This document shows positions 9,767 through 17,864 of a DNA stretch of 64,000 nt, in pieces. A model generated the notes under the pieces. It had not been told where the DNA came from. It did no database searches and saw nothing but the letters and a program-made list of their open reading frames with translations. The translations under genes were made by a program, and so were the position numbers. The stretch is from Flavobacteria bacterium BBFL7. Lineage in GTDB: Bacteria > Bacteroidota > Bacteroidia > Flavobacteriales > Flavobacteriaceae. The stretch lies in contig CH672374.1 in the NCBI GenBank assembly GCA_000153385.1, positions 1,862,544 to 1,926,543 on the forward strand, read 5' to 3'. The stretch's first letter is position 1. Each line of letters starts with the position of its first letter.

Positions 9767-11117
9767 TATTTCCTATCGTGATGGTCGTTACTCGGGACTG
9801 ATCAGACCATTTCTGTATCTGACAGATTTGTGTCTGATCATTGCTGGTGCGGGATATTTTTTTGACAGTACTTTTGACTTGCTCACTTTTGGAATTTTTA
9901 TAGGAATATGTTGGGTAATTGTTTCAATGCAATTTGATTTTTATCAAATACATCGTAATACTAAATTCATCACGTTGATGTTGCGTATCGCAAAACAATC
10001 GGTGTTTTTTACTTTTATAGTTTTCGCATTTTTTGGCTACTATTATCAGCTGGATAGAGATTCTGTTTTTATATTTAAATATATAGGCGCTACAATGGCC
10101 GCTATCGCTACCATTAAGGTGAGTATCTTTTTCTTGTTTAGAAACTATCGCAAGGTATTAGGCGGTAACCTAAGACATATTGCGATTTTAGGGGCAAATA
10201 AAGACACAGAACAGCTCAAGAACTTCTTTGCAAAGCGTCCTGATTATGGATACCGACTCAAAAACCTGTTTGATACTAACGACTCTTTTAATATTCAAGA
10301 GTTTACAGATTGGGTGATTGAAAATAATGTCGACGAAATCTTTTGTTCGGTACCGGCATTAACTAATGAACAGCTAGTGGAACTCACAGATTTTGCAGAT
10401 AATAATCTACGTACATTAAAGTTTCTCCCAGACACAAGTGCGGTGTTAAGTAAACAGTTGCACTATGAATATTATGGGAAAACACCCATATTATCTTTAA
10501 GACAAATACCACTAGATGATCCTGTAAATAAACTGGCAAAAAGATCGTTTGACATAGCATTCTCATTACTTATAATTATAGGTGTTCTATCGTGGTTAAT
10601 TCCTCTAGTAGCCATTATTATTAAGTTAGAATCAAAAGGTCCAGTATTTTTTAAACAAAAACGTAATGGTCTCGATTATAATGAGTTTACCTGTTACAAG
10701 TTTCGTTCTATGGTACCTAATAAGACCGCAGATCTTCATCAAGTAACTCGTGGAGATCATCGCATAACTAAAATAGGGAAGTTCCTGCGCAAGACTAGTA
10801 TAGATGAGCTGCCACAATTTTTCAATGTATTTCTAGGCGATATGAGTGTTGTAGGACCACGACCACACATGGTCAGTCACACACATATGTATGCAGAACG
10901 CATCGATAAATTTATGGTCCGTCATTTTGTAAAACCAGGCATTACAGGACTTGCACAAGTAAGCGGTTATCGTGGCGAGGTAGAGACAGAAGAAGATATT
11001 ATAGGTCGTGTGCGCAATGATATTTTCTATATAGAAAACTGGAGTACAGTGATGGACTTAAAGATTATTTTTAAAACTGTGGCAAACGTATTTATGGGTG
11101 AAGAAAAAGCCTATTAG
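9729..11117 (+). CDS. wcaJ: Polyprenyl glycosylphosphotransferase (WbaP/WcaJ family), initiating enzyme
   Basis: This 462-residue protein has four N-terminal membrane helices, a cytoplasmic CoA-binding-like Rossmann region ([14 protein letters not shown]), a fifth membrane segment and the bacterial sugar transferase domain. Visible signatures are [52 protein letters not shown] and [15 protein letters not shown]. The enzyme transfers a hexose-1-phosphate to undecaprenyl phosphate and starts repeat-unit assembly. The start is GTG at 9729, within the uxs gene (38-nt overlap). The next gene begins directly after its stop, indicating one operon. Confidence 0.93.
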   Translation: MSTKTLQNISDDSISYRDGRYSGLIRPFLYLTDLCLIIAGAGYFFDSTFDLLTFGIFIGICWVIVSMQFDFYQIHRNTKFITLMLRIAKQSVFFTFIVFAFFGYYYQLDRDSVFIFKYIGATMAAIATIKVSIFFLFRNYRKVLGGNLRHIAILGANKDTEQLKNFFAKRPDYGYRLKNLFDTNDSFNIQEFTDWVIENNVDEIFCSVPALTNEQLVELTDFADNNLRTLKFLPDTSAVLSKQLHYEYYGKTPILSLRQIPLDDPVNKLAKRSFDIAFSLLIIIGVLSWLIPLVAIIIKLESKGPVFFKQKRNGLDYNEFTCYKFRSMVPNKTADLHQVTRGDHRITKIGKFLRKTSIDELPQFFNVFLGDMSVVGPRPHMVSHTHMYAERIDKFMVRHFVKPGITGLAQVSGYRGEVETEEDIIGRVRNDIFYIENWSTVMDLKIIFKTVANVFMGEEKAY

Positions 11118-11891
11118 ATGGAACTTGTATCTGTCATTATACCTACGTATAACAGTGTTTTAACTCTTAAAGAAGCGCTGGACAGCATCATCTATCAATC
11201 ATACAGACCTATAGAAATTATCACAATTGATGACGCAAGTAATGATGATAGTCTCGCTTTTGCGAAAAAATATGCACTACAACACAGCACTAAAGATGTA
11301 CAGTTCGTTACTCTAGGTAATGACGAGAACGCTGGTGCAGGAATAAGCAGGAACAAAGGAGTTGAAAAAGCATCAGGTACCTACATCGCTTTTCTAGATG
11401 CAGATGATATATGGAAACCAGGAAAGCTTACGACGCAAATCGACGCTATGAAATCTCAAAATGCTACCGTATGTTATGGAGCTTATGAGATTTTTAAAAC
11501 CACTCCAGATCAGCCTATTGCAGTTCATAAAGTGTTTGAAAAACTGACTTATGATAAGTTGCATAAAACTAATTATCTAGGCAATCTTACAGGTATTTAT
11601 AACGCTGCTGTATTAGGTAAGATAGCCATTCCATCATTGCGCAAAAGACAAGATTGGGCCATGTGGTTAGATGTTCTTAAAAAAGCAGAATTTGCTATAG
11701 GAATTCAAGAGCCTATTGCTAGTTATCGACTAAGCGATGGACTGTCTGCAAATAAAATAGAGTTGATTAAGCATAACTATGCCGTTTATAGAAAACACCT
11801 AGGTTACTCAGCGATGAAGAGCTATTGGAATATGATGTTGTTTTTTTATGAGCAGTTTCTTGTAAAAAAAATGCTAATACAAAAGCTGTAA
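11118..11891 (+). CDS. Glycosyltransferase family 2 (GT-A)
   Basis: The 257-residue protein carries the GT2 N-terminus VSVIIPTYNS, the nucleotide-binding EIITIDDASNDDS, and the DXD-type metal site AFLDADDIWKPGKL. A short C-terminal region follows, with RKRQDWAMWLDVLKK resembling the Q/RxxRW-like acceptor region. It likely transfers one sugar to the lipid-linked unit made by the preceding transferase. Its ATG directly abuts the upstream stop. The downstream neighbour is on the other strand, so this ends the + strand polysaccharide operon; no clear hairpin terminator is visible in the 26-nt gap. Confidence 0.88.
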   Translation: MELVSVIIPTYNSVLTLKEALDSIIYQSYRPIEIITIDDASNDDSLAFAKKYALQHSTKDVQFVTLGNDENAGAGISRNKGVEKASGTYIAFLDADDIWKPGKLTTQIDAMKSQNATVCYGAYEIFKTTPDQPIAVHKVFEKLTYDKLHKTNYLGNLTGIYNAAVLGKIAIPSLRKRQDWAMWLDVLKKAEFAIGIQEPIASYRLSDGLSANKIELIKHNYAVYRKHLGYSAMKSYWNMMLFFYEQFLVKKMLIQKL

Positions 11892-11917
11892 AATGGAAAT
11901 TTATAATTAACTAAAGT

Positions 11918-13219
11918 TTACCGATCTACCTCACAAATAAATTGCTTTAACTTCCCACGATTACTACGATCTAAGGAATCTAATCGTGTAAAAGCGACGG
12001 CTAAATCAGGTTCAAGATATTCATCCATAGCTTTTTGGACTTTAGATTTTTGAGAACCATTCATTTCCTGCGAACTCACATATTGAATTTCAAAAGACGC
12101 TTCTGTTTTTTGAATGACTATAAATTCTAGTATGTTGACGTCTTCATTAATAATCGATTTTGTAACATAATAAAAGGTCAATCCAGGAACGACTTTACCA
12201 CTAGGTAATCTAGCGATGTCACTGGTACGACCTTGTAGGTTTTCTAGAATTCTTGTACCATTTTCTAGTGTTTTTAAACTACCTAAATCGCCTATTTCAT
12301 AACGTATCACTGGATGTGCTAGGTTATATAAATCTGTAACGAGTATACGACCTATAGTGCCATCTGTAACTGGTTGATTAGTATCATCTACAATTTCAAT
12401 AAATAGATTTTGCTGGTTCAGAACAAATTCACCTTGTGGATTTTCCATAGCCATTAATCCTACCTCGCTAGCACCATATTCATTTACGACAGGAATACCT
12501 ATCCATTTTTCGAGGAGCTTGCGATCATCTGCAAAAAGCATTTCACTGGTTACGATACATATTTTTAAACTTGGGCAGTAGGTTTTGAGAGTTGTGCCTT
12601 TCTCACGACAGTATTTTGCTAGTAGCACGATACTGCTAGTATAACCGTTGAGGTATTCGTATTCGCTTTCGCGAAAGCGTGATACATACTTCTCTAGCAT
12701 CGCATTATTTAAATTAAAAATAGGAAAGCGCTTGCGATTACTCACATAGTCTTTAAGGAGTTCTACATATTTACCTTTTCCACTCAATGGAATCCCATAA
12801 AAACGAGCCTGTAAAGACGTGTTGAGGTCAATGTCATGTTCATTATAGGCATGATGAAATGCAGCCCAAGTAATCGCGTGTGCAAATTTATCTTTTGCAT
12901 AAGTAAAGGGATGACCGCTAGAACCACTGGTTTTTCCTTTAAAAACGTTTTTTGAGCTGTAGTTGTTACTTAATCGCTCATGAAGTGGTTGTTGTAAATC
13001 CCTTTTAGTAAGTACTGGCAGCTTTGCCCAGTCAGTAGATTTGTTGTCTAATAGATTTTTATAGAAGTTGTTATGCTTTAAATGATGTTGTACAATTGCC
13101 TTCTTACGTTGATCTATAGATTCATCAGTGCTATTTAATAATTGTTTAAAACGAGATTTGGCTTCCTGAATAGGGAATCCTTGCCATCTTAATATGTTGT
13201 CAAAAAGTTGTAGAGGCAT
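11918..13219 (-). CDS. CapK/PaaK-like adenylate-forming enzyme (phenylacetate-CoA ligase family)
   Basis: The protein has the AMP-binding signature GKTSGSSGHPFTY, then NEYGASEVGLMAME and a DLGSLKTLENGTR/LQGRTSD region, matching the CapK/F390-synthetase branch of phenylacetate-CoA ligases often found in capsule loci. It probably adenylates a carboxylate used to decorate the glycan, but the substrate is unknown. The frame is open back to a GTG at 13276. I prefer the ATG at 13219, because the longer version would run through the purD -7 box at 13256-13263, and family members typically begin just before the FDxxLRxQGFPI-like stretch. An exact 16-bp palindrome (12664-12679) is read here as SRFRES. 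Confidence 0.78.
   Translation of the reverse strand: MPLQLFDNILRWQGFPIQEAKSRFKQLLNSTDESIDQRKKAIVQHHLKHNNFYKNLLDNKSTDWAKLPVLTKRDLQQPLHERLSNNYSSKNVFKGKTSGSSGHPFTYAKDKFAHAITWAAFHHAYNEHDIDLNTSLQARFYGIPLSGKGKYVELLKDYVSNRKRFPIFNLNNAMLEKYVSRFRESEYEYLNGYTSSIVLLAKYCREKGTTLKTYCPSLKICIVTSEMLFADDRKLLEKWIGIPVVNEYGASEVGLMAMENPQGEFVLNQQNLFIEIVDDTNQPVTDGTIGRILVTDLYNLAHPVIRYEIGDLGSLKTLENGTRILENLQGRTSDIARLPSGKVVPGLTFYYVTKSIINEDVNILEFIVIQKTEASFEIQYVSSQEMNGSQKSKVQKAMDEYLEPDLAVAFTRLDSLDRSNRGKLKQFICEVDR
12664..12679. repeat. 16-bp palindrome, exact copy
   Basis: CGCTTTCGCGAAAGCG, inside the CapK-like gene (minus strand), read as SRFRES. Confidence 0.95.
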
Positions 13220-13282
13220 TTTGAATTTTAAAGCAATATTGAGCAAGGTAAAACTTATTTTTGCATTCTTAAACACAACCTA

Positions 13283-14554
13283 ATGAACGTCCTTATTTTA
13301 GGAAGCGGTGGCCGCGAGCACGCTTTTGCATATTCAATTTCAAAAAGTACTTTACTTTCTCAACTTTTTGTTGCTCCAGGAAATGCTGGTACGGCTCAAA
13401 TCGCGACTAATGTTGCGTTAGGCGTGACTGACTTTCCAGCGATCAAAGAATTTGTTCTTGAGAATAATGTGCAAATGGTAGTAGTAGGACCAGAAGCACC
13501 GCTGGTAGAAGGAATCTATGATTACTTTCAAGAAGACGCTGCTCTTAAAGATGTCAACGTCATAGGACCATCTAAACAAGCTGCCATGCTTGAAGGTTCT
13601 AAAGAGTTTGCAAAAGAATTTATGGAACGCAACGAAGTTCCTACGGCAGCCTATAAAAGTTTTACAGCCACATCACTTAAAGAAGGAATGGCGTTTATTG
13701 ATTCATTAAAGCCACCATTTGTGCTAAAAGCAGATGGACTCGCTGGTGGAAAAGGTGTGCTTATCATTTCTGATGCTCAAGAGGCAAAGGAGTCTCTTGA
13801 AGAAATGCTGGTAGGTGGAAAATTTGGTGCAGCATCTAATAAAGTTGTGATTGAAGAATTTCTAGACGGAATCGAAATGAGCGTTTTTGTTCTTACAGAT
13901 GGCGACTCTTATAAAATCTTGCCTACTGCAAAGGATTATAAACGTATAGGTGAAGGCGACACAGGTTTAAACACTGGTGGAATGGGTGCGGTTTCTCCAG
14001 TACCATTTGCAGATGATGTGCTGATGCAAAAAATTGAGCAAAAAGTTGTGATTCCTACTATAGAAGGATTTAAAAAGGAAAACTTAGTCTACAAAGGATT
14101 TGTTTTTATCGGTCTAATGATTGTAGATCAAGAACCGCTTGTTATAGAATATAACGTACGTATGGGTGATCCAGAAACTGAAGCTGTTCTTCCACGTATA
14201 TCTAGTGATTTATTAAGTCACTTAAATGCTTTTGCGACAACTAGCTTAGATCAAGAAAATTTAGTGATTGATGAGCGCAGTGCAACAACAGTAATGTGTG
14301 TTGCAGGTGGCTATCCTGAAGCTTATGATAAAGGAATGGAGATTATAGGACTAGATGAGGTAGTAGACAGTATTGTTTTTCACGCAGGTACGACTGTAAA
14401 AGATGGTAAAGTAGTTACTAATGGTGGACGTGTTATGACAGTAACTTCATACGGAACAGATTTCAATGAGGCACTAAAAAAATCCTACCAGAATGTAGAT
14501 AAACTACACTTTGATAGGATGTATTATAGAACCGATATAGGTTTTGACCTATAG
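13283..14554 (+). CDS. purD: Phosphoribosylamine--glycine ligase
   Basis: This is the full-length 423-residue GAR synthetase, which joins phosphoribosylamine and glycine using ATP in purine synthesis. The N-terminus has MNVLILGSGGREHAFA, the ATP-grasp region has KADGLAGGKGVLI, and the conserved DYKR..EGDTGLNTGGMGA and YNVRMGDPETEA motifs are intact. It is divergently arranged with the CapK-like gene. A -7 element TATTTTTG at 13256-13263 lies 19 nt before the ATG. The next gene is convergent, and the gap of 10 nt shows no hairpin. Nothing is unusual in the protein. Confidence 0.97.
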   Translation: MNVLILGSGGREHAFAYSISKSTLLSQLFVAPGNAGTAQIATNVALGVTDFPAIKEFVLENNVQMVVVGPEAPLVEGIYDYFQEDAALKDVNVIGPSKQAAMLEGSKEFAKEFMERNEVPTAAYKSFTATSLKEGMAFIDSLKPPFVLKADGLAGGKGVLIISDAQEAKESLEEMLVGGKFGAASNKVVIEEFLDGIEMSVFVLTDGDSYKILPTAKDYKRIGEGDTGLNTGGMGAVSPVPFADDVLMQKIEQKVVIPTIEGFKKENLVYKGFVFIGLMIVDQEPLVIEYNVRMGDPETEAVLPRISSDLLSHLNAFATTSLDQENLVIDERSATTVMCVAGGYPEAYDKGMEIIGLDEVVDSIVFHAGTTVKDGKVVTNGGRVMTVTSYGTDFNEALKKSYQNVDKLHFDRMYYRTDIGFDL

Positions 14555-14564
14555 CGGTTGGGAT

Positions 14565-14807
14565 TTATTTCTGATTTTTTCCTAAGAAAGAATGAGCAGT
14601 TTGTGTGTGGTCTTCCTCACCATTTGCTTCAAAAATGCGTAGTTGCTTAATCCAGTAACCTAAAGCTACTATTAAAATTGCAATACAAATCCATGAAACG
14701 GTATTTGCTAACCACCAGTTTTCTAACTCTAACTCAGCTAGGGCTGAAAATGGAGCTAATAATATCTCTTCAAAAAAGTATGCGATTCCTTCAAAAAATT
14801 CTTTCAT
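14565..14807 (-). CDS. Small membrane protein, DUF6341-like
   Basis: An 80-residue protein with one clear transmembrane segment (about residues 33-52) preceded by an amphipathic aromatic N-terminus (FFEGIAYFFEEILLAPF) and a charged tail ending in AHSFLGKN. I recall this family as a short flavobacterial protein annotated DUF6341, but I cannot check it here. Its function is unknown. It is divergent from the polytopic membrane protein at 14854, which in my recollection is also a lineage-restricted DUF (6427), so the two may work together in the inner membrane. The assignment as a real gene rests on length, clean start and composition. Confidence 0.7.
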   Translation of the reverse strand: MKEFFEGIAYFFEEILLAPFSALAELELENWWLANTVSWICIAILIVALGYWIKQLRIFEANGEEDHTQTAHSFLGKNQK

Positions 14808-14853
14808 TACTGTAAATTGCTTTATACTGATGCAAAAATAGTCAAAAAACCAT

Positions 14854-15765
14854 ATGCTTTCTACTTTTTTTAGTACTTCTAGACCTGTCCACTATTTGAT
14901 GGTGTTTATTATAGTGGTAGCAGCGGTATTATCCTCGTTTTTATTGGATTCACAAATCCAATGGTGGGAACTATTAGCCATACTGGTTTTATCGGGAAGC
15001 CTTGCACTAGTTGAATTTATTGTATCTAAAAATGATTTAACTTCGTCCTCAAGTTATACTTTATGGTGCGCGACCATGTTCTCATTAATGTACTTAACGT
15101 TTAAGGTACCATTACATATATTAGCAGCATTATTCTTTATTTTATTAGCTACTCGTCGGCTGTTAAGTCTTAAAACAGGTCATTCGATCATTAAAAAGAT
15201 TTTTGACGCGACCTTCTGGATTGCTATAGCTAGTATTTTTTATCATTGGAGCGCATTATTATATATTTTAGTTTTTGTTTCTATCTTCTTATATGTACGC
15301 AACGATTTTAGACATTGGGCAACACCATTTATTGCTTTAGGTTGTGTATGGGTTTTATTATTTACCTATGATTATGTCTGGGATAACCACGTCATTTCTT
15401 CGTTTTGGGACTCATATAAAACTTCATATTTATGGGAGTTTACAGTATTTCAAGGTCAAGAAATCATCTTGTTTTCTCTGATTATTTTTTCTGTAATTGG
15501 ACTATTTATTTACTTGACAAAGCTCATTGATATACAGCAAAGTGTGCGACCACGATTTACTATTATGACATTTATGGGTTTATGTGGTATTGCTTTATTT
15601 TTAATCGATTTTGAATCATTCTGTAATGGTGGATATTTATTTCTCATATTACCACTAAGTGTATTTATCGCAAGAGCAGTTCACGCAATAAATCATAAAA
15701 TATTTAAAGAAATTCTTCTTTGGATTCCCTTTTTACTACTGTTGGGCAGTTTTTTACTCTATTAA
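14854..15765 (+). CDS. Polytopic membrane protein, DUF6427-like
   Basis: The 303-residue product has about nine to ten hydrophobic helices and almost no soluble domain. The start MLSTFFSTSRPVHYLMVF resembles a flavobacterial family that I remember as DUF6427. No catalytic motif can be seen. It is divergently oriented from the small membrane protein at 14565-14807, with 46 nt between the start codons, so both promoters must overlap there. The role is unknown. Confidence 0.7.
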   Translation: MLSTFFSTSRPVHYLMVFIIVVAAVLSSFLLDSQIQWWELLAILVLSGSLALVEFIVSKNDLTSSSSYTLWCATMFSLMYLTFKVPLHILAALFFILLATRRLLSLKTGHSIIKKIFDATFWIAIASIFYHWSALLYILVFVSIFLYVRNDFRHWATPFIALGCVWVLLFTYDYVWDNHVISSFWDSYKTSYLWEFTVFQGQEIILFSLIIFSVIGLFIYLTKLIDIQQSVRPRFTIMTFMGLCGIALFLIDFESFCNGGYLFLILPLSVFIARAVHAINHKIFKEILLWIPFLLLLGSFLLY

Positions 15766-15824
15766 AACAAACCTTACAATTGGTTAAAGAGACTTATATT
15801 TGTAATCCTAAAAAATAACAAACT

Positions 15825-16433
15825 ATGTTCTCAGATAAAGCCAATGCTATTTTTCAAAAAGTAATCGACGTTTATCACGTTGTAAATACTGTTGATCAAC
15901 CTTTTGAAAATGCATATGATCGTAACACAGATCTTATAGAACACTTATTATATCGCAAGTGTTGGATAGATACGGTACAGTGGCATTATGAAGATATCAT
16001 ACGTGATCCTAACATAGATCCAGTAGCAGCACTAACTTTAAAACGTCAGATAGATGCTAGTAACCAGGATCGTACAGATATGGTCGAGTATGTAGATAGT
16101 TATTTTTTAGATACATATGCAGACGTTACCGTTAAGGATAACGCCACTATTAATACAGAAAGTCCTGCATGGGCCATTGATAGATTATCTATCCTAGCCT
16201 TAAAGATTTATCATATGAATGAAGAGGCAACACGTATAGATGCTTCTCAATCACATATAGACGCTTGCCAGAAAAAATTAGATATTCTTTTAGAACAACG
16301 CATCGATCTTTCTACAGCATTAGATCAGTTATTAGAAGACATCGCGCATGGTCGTAAATACATGAAAGTTTATAAGCAAATGAAGATGTATAATGATGAC
16401 GAGCTTAATCCAGTATTGAGAGCACGTAAATAA
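15825..16433 (+). CDS. DUF4254 domain protein
   Basis: This 202-residue soluble, mostly alpha-helical protein matches the DUF4254 family by its N-terminal region (VVNTVDQPFEN followed by NTDLIEHLLYRKCWIDTVQWH) and the central NQDRTDMVEYVD segment. The family is widespread in Bacteroidota and commonly lies next to a GT9 heptosyltransferase-like gene, as here (1 nt between the genes). A role linked to lipopolysaccharide core or glycan assembly is inferred only from that neighbour. A -7 box TATATTTG at 15795-15802 lies 22 nt upstream of the ATG and is the likely promoter for the pair. Confidence 0.85.
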   Translation: MFSDKANAIFQKVIDVYHVVNTVDQPFENAYDRNTDLIEHLLYRKCWIDTVQWHYEDIIRDPNIDPVAALTLKRQIDASNQDRTDMVEYVDSYFLDTYADVTVKDNATINTESPAWAIDRLSILALKIYHMNEEATRIDASQSHIDACQKKLDILLEQRIDLSTALDQLLEDIAHGRKYMKVYKQMKMYNDDELNPVLRARK

Positions 16434-16434
16434 T

Positions 16435-17460
16435 ATGGCATTACCGCAACGCATTCTCGTTATTAGACTTAGTGCTATGGGTGATGTAGCGATGTGTGTG
16501 CCTGTTTTACTTGCTTTACAAAGAGATTATCCTAGTGTTGAGGTGATTACGCTTTCGCGAAAGCGTTTTAAGCCCATCCTATCACAAATACCCAGCGTTA
16601 CGTTTGTAGAAGCTCTAGTAGATGATGCACATAAGGGAATTCCAGGTTTGTGGAAACTAGCTAAAGAATTAAAAAAACTTCGACCACATGCGGTAGCAGA
16701 TTTTCATAACGTATTGCGCAGTAAAATGTTGCGCACTTTTATGGTAGGTGTACCTAATGCGGTTATCAATAAAGGTCGTGCTGAAAAGAAACGATTAATT
16801 GATAACTCAACGTTTTTTAAACCTCTTAAACATAGTACTGAGCGATATGCAGATGTATTGCGCGATTTAGGTTTTGAAATTAATTTAAAACAAGACGAGT
16901 TTCTTCCAAAAAGATCAATTTCTGCTCAAATTCATGATAAAATAGGCAGCAACTCTTCTAAATGGATCGGTTTTGCGCCGTTTGCTGCACATCGTACTAA
17001 GGCTGTAGGTCTAGAAAAAGCTACTGAAATTGCTCAAAAAGTTGCTGCAATGTCTAACGTCAATTTATTATTATTCGGTGGTGGCAAAAAGGAAACCAGT
17101 GATCTAGCTCAAATAGCCAGTAGCGCAGATAATATTATCTCTCTAGCAGGTAATTTAGATTTTGAAGAAGAGCTCAGTCTTATTTCAAATCTCGATACTA
17201 TGATTGCCATGGATAGTGGTAACGGTCACCTAGCAGCGATGTATGGCGTTCCGGTTATTACCCTTTGGGGAAACACACATCCATATGCAGGTTTTGCAGC
17301 TTATGCACAGCCTATGGAACGACAGCTCTCGGTTGATAGGACTACTTATCCACTAGTTCCTACTTCTGTTTTTGGTAATCAATTAGTGGATGGCTATGAA
17401 GATATTACTGATTCTATAGAGACTTCTCGCATTTTAGAAGAGTTGAAGAAGTTGTTGTAG
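16435..17460 (+). CDS. Glycosyltransferase family 9 (heptosyltransferase-like)
   Basis: The 341-residue protein begins with RILVIRLSAMGDVAMCVPVL, the classical GT9 N-terminus. It continues with KWIGFAPFAAHRTKAVGLEK and the donor-binding LISNLDTMIAMDSGNGHLAAMYGVPVITLWG region conserved in heptosyltransferases. It likely adds a sugar to the lipid A-core oligosaccharide on the cytoplasmic face. It is translationally linked to DUF4254. An exact 16-bp palindrome at 16550-16565 is read as TLSRKR, a different frame from the copies in other genes. The downstream gene is convergent, 11 nt away. Confidence 0.9.
   Translation: MALPQRILVIRLSAMGDVAMCVPVLLALQRDYPSVEVITLSRKRFKPILSQIPSVTFVEALVDDAHKGIPGLWKLAKELKKLRPHAVADFHNVLRSKMLRTFMVGVPNAVINKGRAEKKRLIDNSTFFKPLKHSTERYADVLRDLGFEINLKQDEFLPKRSISAQIHDKIGSNSSKWIGFAPFAAHRTKAVGLEKATEIAQKVAAMSNVNLLLFGGGKKETSDLAQIASSADNIISLAGNLDFEEELSLISNLDTMIAMDSGNGHLAAMYGVPVITLWGNTHPYAGFAAYAQPMERQLSVDRTTYPLVPTSVFGNQLVDGYEDITDSIETSRILEELKKLL
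16550..16565. repeat. 16-bp palindrome, exact copy
   Basis: CGCTTTCGCGAAAGCG, inside the GT9 gene, read as TLSRKR. Confidence 0.95.
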
Positions 17461-17471
17461 GTAACTGCATT

Positions 17472-17774
17472 TTATTCCTTCCCAAAACTATACTCACGTT
17501 CCACTTTACAAATGCGCACGTGATACCATTCATACCAATCAGATTTACCTAAGCGTTGCGCCATTTGATGATCCACTTGCTGTTTCCATTGGGCTATGGC
17601 TTTTAGGGAATCCCAGTAAGAAATAGTAATTCCTATTTCACTACAAGCAGTTTCATGACTTCTATAACCTGATTGTTGTTGTGCTAGATCTTCCATTAAA
17701 ACTGCCATAACATCATATTCAGGAATATTTTTCTTTTTTAAAGAGCTAAAAATTACGGCGTAGTAAGGCTTCAT
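17472..17774 (-). CDS. ABM-like (antibiotic biosynthesis monooxygenase fold) protein
   Basis: A 100-residue single-domain protein of the dimeric alpha/beta barrel type. It has YYAVIFSSLKKK, then a helix with MEDLAQQQSGYRSHETAC, and GITISYWDSLKAIAQWK, the pattern of ABM/YbjC-like proteins in which W and H residues line a small cavity. The actual substrate is unknown; many members are heme- or quinone-related or detoxifying. It stands alone between the convergent GT9 gene and the alpha-2-macroglobulin gene. The start is the ATG at 17774. Confidence 0.75.
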   Translation of the reverse strand: MKPYYAVIFSSLKKKNIPEYDVMAVLMEDLAQQQSGYRSHETACSEIGITISYWDSLKAIAQWKQQVDHQMAQRLGKSDWYEWYHVRICKVEREYSFGKE

Positions 17775-17801
17775 GCTTTAAGTAATAATATGCATTCAAC
17801 A

Positions 17802-17842
17802 GGCTCAGGCTGACATAAATAACTCTATTGTCGAACTGAGCT
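17802..17842. repeat. REP-like imperfect inverted repeat between genes
   Basis: The left arm GGCTCAGGCTGAC (17802-17814) and right arm GTCGAACTGAGCT (17830-17842) can form an imperfect hairpin with GCTCAG pairing to CTGAGC at the base and GAC to GTC near the loop. It resembles the short GTCGAACTGAGC-type intergenic elements I remember from Bacteroidota genomes. It lies between the start of the ABM gene and the end of the alpha-2-macroglobulin gene, both on the minus strand, and may act as a weak terminator for the latter. Confidence 0.45.
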
Positions 17843-17864
17843 TACTGAAGTTAAGTTGTAATAC

